A stretch of DNA of 39,892 bases from an uncultured Clostridia bacterium. GTDB lineage: Bacteria; Bacillota; Clostridia; Christensenellales; CAG-314. The notes beneath the pieces are model-generated. The model saw nothing but the letters and a program-made list of their open reading frames with translations. It was not told the DNA's origin and searched no databases. This document shows, piece by piece, positions 33,355-39,892 of this stretch. Each line of letters opens with the position of its first letter. Position 1 is the stretch's first letter. The position numbers and the translations under genes were made by a program. The stretch is taken from positions 1-39,892 of the forward strand of contig CANQGD010000014.1 of assembly GCA_947601445.1 (NCBI GenBank). Direction: 5' to 3'.

Positions 33355-35187
33355 ATGGAAAAGAAACAAACTTCTCCTCTTGTAAAAGTCGTATTGCGGG
33401 ACGGAAGCGAAAGCGTAAACGAACAGGTACTTCTGTTTGAAATTGAAGGTAATTCGTATTGCGCTTCCGCTCCCCGAACGCATACGGACAACAACGCAAG
33501 GGAAATTATTCTCTGCCACAGGGTCAAACCGAGCGCAGACGATGCCGAAACAGAGGTAGGAAAACAAGTCGTATCGTATTGGGAACAACTGCCTCGGGGA
33601 GAGGAACAAGATCGGGTATTCGATGAATTTTGTCGTTTGTACGAATTGCGTCAACAGGAAAAACAACGCAGGGAAATGCAAGCGGCGGAGTATCTCAAAC
33701 TCGGCAAATGGCAACGTTTTGTGTACAGACTCAAACAGTTTTTCCGCGCAGTTCCCGCGTGGTTTGCGTCATTTTTCAAAAAAATCGGAAAATTTTTCAA
33801 AAATGTCGGACTCAAAATAGCAGACAATGCCGTAGATTTGTTCAACACTTTCAAAAACGGCAGTTGGTCCACACGAGTATCTTTCCTTGTTATGGGATTC
33901 GGAAATTTCGTTCACGGACAATGGCTGAGAGGAGCGCTGTTCCTGTTGATGCAGGGTGCGTTTATCGTTTATATGGTGCTTTCGGGCGCGCATTGGCTGT
34001 CGTTGTTCGGCAGTTTGGGCGAAGTTGCTACCAAAGAAGTATATGACTCCGTGTTGGACATCACTACGACGGAGCATATAGACAATTCTTTCAAGATTTT
34101 ATTGTACGGCATAATAACCATATTCTTTATATTTGCTTTTGCATACACTTGGCGTTTGAATGTGAAACAATGTCGTATATGCGACGAAATTACTCGCAGC
34201 GGCAAAAAGGTCAAATCGGCAAAAGAGGACCTCAAATCCGTTATCGACGATCAATTTCACAAAACTTTGCTTTCTTTGCCGGTATTCGGCATAGTTATGT
34301 TTACCATTTTGCCCATTATCTTTATGATATTGGTTGCATTTACCAACTACGACTATCAGCATGACGGATACAACAATTTGTTTACTTGGGTCGGATTGCA
34401 AAATTTCAACACGATGCTGTCATTTGGTTCGGGATTGTCGGTGGCATTCGGCGAAATTCTCGCTTGGACGCTTATTTGGGCGTTTTTCGCCACGTTCAGC
34501 AATTACTTCCTCGGAATGTTCGTTGCCATGATGATCAACAAGAAGGGTATCAAAATAAAAAAATTTTGGCGCACGATCCTTGTCATGACGATTGCCATTC
34601 CTCAATTTATTTCGCTGTTGTATGTAAGCAATTTGTTTGCGGATAACGGGATAGTAAACGCCTATCTGATCAAGTGGGGCATCGTGAGCAGTCCGATACA
34701 TTTTTGGACGGACGGCACCCTTGCCAAGATTATGGTTTTGGTTATCAATATATGGGTAGGTATTCCCTATCTGATGTTGATAACGACGGGTATATTGATG
34801 AACATCCCCGAGGACCTTTACGAATCGTCGCGTATCGACGGCGCCAACGGATTTCAGCAATTTGCCAAAATCACCCTTCCGTACATGTTGTTTGTAACGG
34901 GACCGTATCTGCTGAACAGTTTTATAAGCAACATCAACAATTTCAACGTTATCTACCTGCTGTCCGGCGGCGGACCTGCTCGCGCCGATTGGGGAGATAT
35001 GGGCGGCTACATAGCCGGCGACACCACGATACTTATTACTTGGCTGTTCGGCATTACAACGGGCGCCGAGGCAAACTACAAGATGGCGTCCGTCATCGGT
35101 ATATTGATATTTATTGTGGTATCCGTGTTGTCGCTTATCGTGTTTACGGTTATGCCCTCCAACAGAAGGGAGGATGATTACTCATGA
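33355..35187 (+). CDS. ABC sugar permease (MalF-like) with N-terminal DUF1292-like extension
   Basis: 610 residues, much longer than the usual ~300-430. Residues about 5-100 (KVVLRDGSESVNEQVLLFEI, then VFDEFCRLYELRQ) resemble the soluble DUF1292/YrzB domain. A basic amphipathic region (110-165) follows, then a pair of membrane helices around 180-210 and one near 255, and the MalF-type core from about 305. The coupling EAA loop reads YESSRIDGANGFQQFAKITLP. GAGGG is upstream of the ATG. The last four bases overlap the next permease gene. The extension is cytosolic if the core has normal topology; its role is unknown. Confidence 0.92.
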   Translation: MEKKQTSPLVKVVLRDGSESVNEQVLLFEIEGNSYCASAPRTHTDNNAREIILCHRVKPSADDAETEVGKQVVSYWEQLPRGEEQDRVFDEFCRLYELRQQEKQRREMQAAEYLKLGKWQRFVYRLKQFFRAVPAWFASFFKKIGKFFKNVGLKIADNAVDLFNTFKNGSWSTRVSFLVMGFGNFVHGQWLRGALFLLMQGAFIVYMVLSGAHWLSLFGSLGEVATKEVYDSVLDITTTEHIDNSFKILLYGIITIFFIFAFAYTWRLNVKQCRICDEITRSGKKVKSAKEDLKSVIDDQFHKTLLSLPVFGIVMFTILPIIFMILVAFTNYDYQHDGYNNLFTWVGLQNFNTMLSFGSGLSVAFGEILAWTLIWAFFATFSNYFLGMFVAMMINKKGIKIKKFWRTILVMTIAIPQFISLLYVSNLFADNGIVNAYLIKWGIVSSPIHFWTDGTLAKIMVLVINIWVGIPYLMLITTGILMNIPEDLYESSRIDGANGFQQFAKITLPYMLFVTGPYLLNSFISNINNFNVIYLLSGGGPARADWGDMGGYIAGDTTILITWLFGITTGAEANYKMASVIGILIFIVVSVLSLIVFTVMPSNRREDDYS

Positions 35188-36200
35188 CGGAAAAACTTCA
35201 ATATGAACAGGCTGTCGAATTTGACGTCGATTTGGACGCGGAAGCGCTTTCCATTGAAATAGACGCGCCGGAAAGCGCCGCCGTTGCCGAAAAAATCGAA
35301 TATCGCAAACGTATTGCAAGCGATCAACCCGTTCCCGCTAAAAAACACATGGGACAAACGGCAAAAAACCGTATTGCCAACACGGTAATATATATCGTGC
35401 TATCCGCAATATGCGTGGTGTGGTTGCTGCCCTTCTTCGGGATTGTATTCGAATCTTTCCGTTGTGAAAGCACGGGTTTGGCGGGATACATATTCCCAAA
35501 GAAATGGGGCTTTGACAACTACGTACGGCTGTTTACCGATGAAAATTCCAACTTTTTGAAATGGTTCGGCAACACTTTGATGATGGGTCTTATCACTTCG
35601 GTGGTACAAACGGTGTTTGTTATGGCTGTCAGTTACGCTCTTTCCCGCAACCGTTTCAAGGGACGCAAGCTGTTGATGAATTTGATGTTGGTATTCGGTA
35701 TGTTCCCCGGATTTCTCACATTGATATTGCTCTACACCTGGATGAGCGATTGGGGATTGACAATGGAAAACGCGCCTTGGGGATTGATAGTAATCTACAT
35801 TGCCGGCAGCGGAATGGGATACTACATTGCAAAAGGATTTTTCGACACAATCTCGCACAGTCTCGACGAGGCGGCGCGAGTGGACGGTGCGACGCAAATT
35901 CAGATATTTTTCAAAATTATATTGCCGCTCAGCAAACCCATTATCATATACACGATATTGATGGGATTTATGGCTCCTTGGGGAGATTTTGTAATGGCGA
36001 CGTTCATGGCGAACAACACAAACGCGGGTTACAATGTGGCTGCGGGTTTGCAATGGCTGCTTACGGACAGTATGATAAACGAATATTATACAACTTTCTG
36101 CGCGGGCGGAGTGTTGGTTGCAATACCGATTACCGTACTGTTTATGTTGCTTCAAAAATACTACGTTGCCGGCGTAACCGGCGGCGCTGTAAAAGGATAA
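35184..36200 (+). CDS. ABC sugar permease (MalG-like)
   Basis: 338 residues with six predicted membrane helices after a hydrophilic acidic N-terminal stretch of about 60 residues that is absent from E. coli MalG. The EAA loop is LDEAARVDGATQIQIFFKIILP; the ending FMLLQKYYVAGVTGGAVKG is the classic MalG C-terminus. ATGA overlap with the upstream permease indicates coupling. It pairs with that permease as the membrane heterodimer. Confidence 0.95.
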   Translation: MTEKLQYEQAVEFDVDLDAEALSIEIDAPESAAVAEKIEYRKRIASDQPVPAKKHMGQTAKNRIANTVIYIVLSAICVVWLLPFFGIVFESFRCESTGLAGYIFPKKWGFDNYVRLFTDENSNFLKWFGNTLMMGLITSVVQTVFVMAVSYALSRNRFKGRKLLMNLMLVFGMFPGFLTLILLYTWMSDWGLTMENAPWGLIVIYIAGSGMGYYIAKGFFDTISHSLDEAARVDGATQIQIFFKIILPLSKPIIIYTILMGFMAPWGDFVMATFMANNTNAGYNVAAGLQWLLTDSMINEYYTTFCAGGVLVAIPITVLFMLLQKYYVAGVTGGAVKG

Positions 36201-36209
36201 GGAGAATTT

Positions 36210-37448
36210 ATGGCAACGGTCAAACTTACCAATGTAAAAAAGATATACGGCAAAAACGTGGTTGCCGTCAATGATTTCAATCTGGAAATAGCCGACAAGG
36301 AATTTGTCGTTTTTGTGGGACCGTCCGGTTGCGGTAAATCCACTACGCTGCGCATGATAGCGGGATTGGAAGACATAACCGAGGGCACCGTGGAAATCGG
36401 CGACAAAGTTGTCAACGATTTACAGCCCAAAGACAGAAACATCGCCATGGTGTTTCAAAACTATGCGCTTTATCCGCACCTGACCGTATACGAAAATATG
36501 GCTTTTGCTTTGAGGCTTTTGCGCGTGCCGCAGCAAATCGAGCAAAAGGACGGATCCGTCAAAACCGTGTATTCCAAGCTGTCGCAGGACGAAATTTACA
36601 AACGCGTCACCGAAGCGGCTGAAATTCTCGGCATAAGCGATTTATTGTTGCGTCGTCCTCGCGAATTGAGCGGCGGACAGCGTCAGCGTGTGGCAATAGG
36701 CCGCGCTATGGTTCGCGACAGTCAGGTATTTCTTATGGACGAACCGCTATCCAACCTGGACGCCAAGTTGCGCAATCAAATGCGTGCGGAAATCATTCTG
36801 TTGCGCAAAAAGATAGACACAACCTTTATTTACGTCACTCACGATCAAACCGAGGCAATGACGCTGGGCGACAGAATTGTCATCATGAAGGACGGCTATA
36901 TTCAGCAGGTGGGCACACCCGCCGAGGTATTCGATATGCCCTCCAACTTGTTTGTGGCGGAGTTTATCGGCGCTCCCAAAATGAACATAGTCGAAGCGGA
37001 GCTTACCCGAGAAGGGGAAAACTACTTTGTTACCGTATTCGGAGTAAAACTGCCCGTAGACGGAGAAAAGGGCGAAGCGCTTTGCAATAAACAGGCGGAA
37101 GAGCAAAAAATATTGTTGGGAGTACGTCCCGAACACATGACTCTGACCAATCGCAGCAATCCGTGCGCCATTCCGTGTACCATTCAGGTCATTGAAATGA
37201 TGGGCAGCGAATTGCACTTGCACGTGCTTGCTCCCGACGGCACGCCTTTGATTGTACGCGTACCCACGGTTCAACTCACGACACAACAGGTAGCCGGTCT
37301 TGTGGCGGGCGCACGCATTTACGTCACATTCCGCGGCAAAGTAATGCATTTCTTCCACAAAGAAACGCAATTCAATTTGTTGTCGGAACAAACCTCGCAG
37401 TCGGTCAAAAGCGAATCCGACTCACATTCACAATGGTATCACAATTAG
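36210..37448 (+). CDS. Sugar ABC transporter ATP-binding protein (MalK/MsmX-like)
   Basis: 412 residues. Walker A GPSGCGKST, Q-loop in VFQNYALYPH, signature LSGGQRQRVAIGRA, Walker B VFLMDEPLSNLD and switch VTHDQTEAM are complete; the C-terminal part is the TOBE regulatory domain of MalK-type ATPases. A short insert at about 105-125 (IEQKDGSVKTVYSKLSQDE) lies between the Q-loop and signature. AAGGAG precedes the ATG nine bases after malG-like. Many Bacillota share one MsmX ATPase among importers; here the ATPase is inside the operon. Confidence 0.96.
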   Translation: MATVKLTNVKKIYGKNVVAVNDFNLEIADKEFVVFVGPSGCGKSTTLRMIAGLEDITEGTVEIGDKVVNDLQPKDRNIAMVFQNYALYPHLTVYENMAFALRLLRVPQQIEQKDGSVKTVYSKLSQDEIYKRVTEAAEILGISDLLLRRPRELSGGQRQRVAIGRAMVRDSQVFLMDEPLSNLDAKLRNQMRAEIILLRKKIDTTFIYVTHDQTEAMTLGDRIVIMKDGYIQQVGTPAEVFDMPSNLFVAEFIGAPKMNIVEAELTREGENYFVTVFGVKLPVDGEKGEALCNKQAEEQKILLGVRPEHMTLTNRSNPCAIPCTIQVIEMMGSELHLHVLAPDGTPLIVRVPTVQLTTQQVAGLVAGARIYVTFRGKVMHFFHKETQFNLLSEQTSQSVKSESDSHSQWYHN

Positions 37449-37467
37449 ATGAAAGATTCTTTCATCT
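37447..37467 (+). other. Intercistronic hairpin at the ATPase stop codon
   Basis: AGATGAAAG (37447-37455) pairs perfectly with CTTTCATCT (37459-37467) around ATT, overlapping the TAG stop. No T tract follows, so it more likely sets mRNA stability or partial attenuation before the surface-protein gene. Confidence 0.55.
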
Positions 37468-37513
37468 CACCAATTTTTGCGGACAAACCGCACAATTCTA
37501 ACAAGGAGACAGT

Positions 37514-39859
37514 ATGAAACAAAAAAGATTTTTGACTGTGGTTTCTCTCTTGCTCGTAGTGTGTATGCTTTTGCCTTTTGCCGCCTGCACTCAGCAGGAT
37601 GTGCAAAGCATAGAGCTGGACAGAGCCACCCTCACCATCAATGTGGGAGAGGAACAAACACTCAGCGCAATGGTCATACCCGACAGCGCTGCGTCACTGC
37701 TCGGTTGGCAATCTTCCAACAATTCGATTGCAACCGTAGATAGCGGCAAAGTCAAGGGTATTGCCGAGGGTACCGCGCTGATACGCGCTACGGCGGGTAC
37801 CAAAAGGGCAGAATGTACCGTAACGGTAGTAGACCCCAACAAGGAAATCGAGGCAGAGAGCGTTGTTCTTTCGCAGACATCGCTTACGCTTCCGTTAAAC
37901 AGTGTGGCGACGCTTACGGCAAGTGTTTTGCCTATCAGAGCAAACCAGACGATAACTTGGTCCTCCAACCGTCCCGATATTGCAAGTGTCAATAGCGGAA
38001 CGGTAACGGCGTTGGCAAATGGAGTTGCGATAATCACCGCAAGCGCAAGCAACGGCGTATATGCGCAATGCATTGTTACGTGCGGAGCGGGCGCTGTCAT
38101 CAGCGGTGTAACGATCGACCCGTCCGCTGCGGAACTTTCCGTTGGAAAGACCGTCAAACTGCAAGCGAGCGTACAGCCGGCAGACGCCGATCAATCGCTC
38201 AGCTGGACAACAAGCGATCAAACGGTTGCCACGGTTGACACCGAAGGATTGGTTACCGCACAAGACAAGGGCACGGCTACGATCACCGCAACTGCGGCGG
38301 ACGGAACACACAGCGCAACCTGCACGATAACGGTAAGCGACGTCGCCGTGGAGAGTATCGAAGGCGAACCCACGGAAATGACCCTCACGTTGGGCGGCGC
38401 ACCCCGTCAGTTCAGCGTAATTTTGAATCCGACTGGCGCAGTTGCCAAAACGACTGAGTTCCAAAGCGACGATGAGGACGTTGCCACCGTAGACGAAAAC
38501 GGTATGGTTAGTGCGGTAAGCGAAGGTTCCGCAACAATCACTGTTACGGTAGACGGCAAATTTACCGCCGAGTGCCAAGTCACGGTAATCGGCAAACAAA
38601 CAATAGCCGTAGATCGTATCGAGGGCGAACCCAAGGAAATGGCTCTCACATTGGGCGGCGCACCTCGTCAGTTCAGCGTAATTTTGTATCCGACGGGCGC
38701 GGTTGCTCAAACGATTGAGTATCAAAGCGACAACGAAGGCGTTGCTTCCGTAAACGACAACGGTATTGTAACCGCGGTAAGCGAAGGCTCCGCAACAATC
38801 ACCGTTACGGTAGACGGCAAGTTTACCGCCGAGTGCAATGTCACGGTAAGTCAAGCGCAGCAGGGCGGACACCCCGTTGAAAGCGTGACGCTTGACAAAG
38901 ATCAAATAGAACTCGAACCCGAAGCGACAATGCAGCTTCATGCGACGGTTCTTCCCGAAGACGCCACCGACAAGACGGTTTCGTGGTCGTCAAACATCCC
39001 ATCCGTTGCCCGCGTAGATCAACAAGGATTGGTCACGGCAGTAAGCAAAGGCACGGCAATCATCACCGTTACCACCAACGACGGACAACACACGGCAACT
39101 TGCACCGTCACGGTTTTGGGCGAAGACGGCAATATCCCCGTATCGAGCGTTACTCTCGATGAAGAGGAAATAACCCTGTCCCCCAACGAAGAAAGACAAC
39201 TCACCGCGACGGTTCTTCCCGAAAACGCCGCCGACAAGACGGTTGTGTGGTCGTCAAGCACCCCATCCGTCGCCCGCGTGACACAAACCGGCAAAGTTAT
39301 GGCGCGCAGCACGGGAGACACAACTATCACCGTCACCACCAATGACGGACAATACACAGTCACCTGCACGGTTCACGTAATCACCAAGGTTACGGGCGTT
39401 TCTCTCAATTACGACAAATTGGAATTGAGCATTACTCAAAAACAGCAGCTTCAAGCCACTGTTACGCCCGCTTCCGCAACCGACAAAACTCTTTCGTGGA
39501 GCAGCACTGCCGACGAAATAGCAAGCGTGGACGGTCAAGGCATGGTCACCGCGCACAAAGCGGGTCAAGCAACAATCAAAGTAACCACCAACGACGGCAA
39601 TTACTCAGCCGAATGTGTCGTTACGGTAGTTATCAAATCCGATACATTGCTTGTCAGCAAAGTAGAAAGCCTTACAACCCGCAAAAGCGACTTCATCATG
39701 GGTATGGACGCCTCGGCGGTACCCGCATTGGAAGCGGCACGCGCAACAAACGACCTTCACTACAAAAACTTCGAAGGCGAAGTTGAGGACGTATTCCAAA
39801 TCCTCAAAGACAACGGTATCACGGATATTCGTATCCGCGTGTGGAACGAATATCCGTGA
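37514..39859 (+). CDS. Surface lipoprotein: eight BIG2 domains plus GH53 start (3' end probably artefactual)
   Basis: 781 residues as read. A lipoprotein signal ends in PFAAC (Cys25). Eight bacterial Ig-like (BIG2) domains of about 80 residues follow (residues ~30-710), each with the W-S-S/S-x-x-x-A-x-V and G-x-A-x-I-x-x-T pattern. From about 722 the text DFIMGMDASAVPALEAA, FEGEVEDVFQILKDNGITDI and RIRVWNE is the first part of a second GH53 galactanase, homologous to the cytosolic one. It stops abruptly at YP-stop, just where the sequence turns back on itself (see the fold-back repeat), so the real protein should continue through the catalytic barrel. It would hold the enzyme at the cell surface to release galactooligosaccharides. 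AAGGAG precedes the ATG. Confidence 0.88.
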   Translation: MKQKRFLTVVSLLLVVCMLLPFAACTQQDVQSIELDRATLTINVGEEQTLSAMVIPDSAASLLGWQSSNNSIATVDSGKVKGIAEGTALIRATAGTKRAECTVTVVDPNKEIEAESVVLSQTSLTLPLNSVATLTASVLPIRANQTITWSSNRPDIASVNSGTVTALANGVAIITASASNGVYAQCIVTCGAGAVISGVTIDPSAAELSVGKTVKLQASVQPADADQSLSWTTSDQTVATVDTEGLVTAQDKGTATITATAADGTHSATCTITVSDVAVESIEGEPTEMTLTLGGAPRQFSVILNPTGAVAKTTEFQSDDEDVATVDENGMVSAVSEGSATITVTVDGKFTAECQVTVIGKQTIAVDRIEGEPKEMALTLGGAPRQFSVILYPTGAVAQTIEYQSDNEGVASVNDNGIVTAVSEGSATITVTVDGKFTAECNVTVSQAQQGGHPVESVTLDKDQIELEPEATMQLHATVLPEDATDKTVSWSSNIPSVARVDQQGLVTAVSKGTAIITVTTNDGQHTATCTVTVLGEDGNIPVSSVTLDEEEITLSPNEERQLTATVLPENAADKTVVWSSSTPSVARVTQTGKVMARSTGDTTITVTTNDGQYTVTCTVHVITKVTGVSLNYDKLELSITQKQQLQATVTPASATDKTLSWSSTADEIASVDGQGMVTAHKAGQATIKVTTNDGNYSAECVVTVVIKSDTLLVSKVESLTTRKSDFIMGMDASAVPALEAARATNDLHYKNFEGEVEDVFQILKDNGITDIRIRVWNEYP
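38351..38864 (+). repeat. Tandem duplicated BIG2 module (87 codons)
   Basis: Units starting at 38351 and 38612 are 261 bases apart and nearly the same at both DNA and protein level (IEGEP-EM-LTLGGAPRQFSV, AVSEGSATITVTVDGKFTAE in both). The other six BIG2 domains are much more diverged, so this pair is a recent duplication. Confidence 0.85.
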
Positions 39860-39888
39860 TACCGTTGTCTTTGAGGATTTGGAATACG
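39790..39888. repeat. Perfect 43-base inverted repeat at the window end (fold-back)
   Basis: 39790-39832 is the exact reverse complement of 39846-39888, with a 13-base spacer; both edges end in mismatches. It lies inside the GH53 coding part and creates the early stop. The turn occurs at the five-base microhomology ACGAA. This pattern is typical of a template-switch or contig-end assembly error. Confidence 0.9.
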
Positions 39889-39892
39889 AATA

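Overview
The window looks like a chromosomal piece of an uncultured, anaerobic, low-to-mid GC Bacillota (Clostridia-type) bacterium. The clues are consensus sigma-A promoters, AGGAGG ribosome sites, the FakB/DegV, MutT, PsuG and glycyl-radical-activase gene content, a split two-subunit transketolase, and a sugar ABC operon with lipoprotein binding protein typical of gut Clostridia. Standard code fits throughout. No tRNA, rRNA, CRISPR array or prophage was seen. The species cannot be named from the sequence alone.

Layout. 1-6574 (+): end of an SbcD/YhaO-like phosphoesterase, a YhaN/SbcC-like ATPase, transketolase N and C subunits, glycerol kinase and a second phosphoesterase, tightly packed and closed by a two-way terminator. 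6658-8423 (-): two tandem DegV/FakB lipid-binding proteins. 8650-10312 (+): a membrane XRE regulator that seems to be read from a leaderless mRNA, a zinc-ribbon DUF4190-type membrane protein, and MutT. 10583-12007 (-): pyruvate kinase. 12233-13824 (+): pseudouridine-5'-phosphate glycosidase overlapping a small radical-SAM activase. 14071-15206 (-): HAD phosphatase and an ArsR repressor divergent from a 70-aa threonine-tailed membrane protein. 15600-17270: a scarred accessory patch with a gene 3' remnant, a broken ISL3 element, a conserved clostridial gene with a non-ATG start and a strong internal start, and a cluster of long perfect palindromes. 17270-24743: recF (-) divergent from gyrB-gyrA-argS (+). 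25061-27003 (-): amidase-like cell-wall protein and pyridoxal kinase. 27163-28646 (+): a galE relic with a large internal deletion, and galM. 28887 to the end (+): a galactan-utilisation operon.

The last block works as a system. A surface lipoprotein with eight BIG2 domains and a GH53 galactanase domain (cut by the window end) would cut beta-1,4-galactan outside. A lipoprotein receptor, two permeases and a dedicated ATPase would import the oligosaccharides. A signal-less cytosolic GH53 enzyme would trim them, and aldose 1-epimerase would feed galactose onwards. A 600-aa protein of unknown family and an 86-aa zinc-ribbon protein lead this operon and are the best candidates for undescribed functions. 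The final 43 bases before the last four are a perfect inverted copy of sequence just upstream, so the stop codon of the last gene is probably an assembly or amplification artefact.
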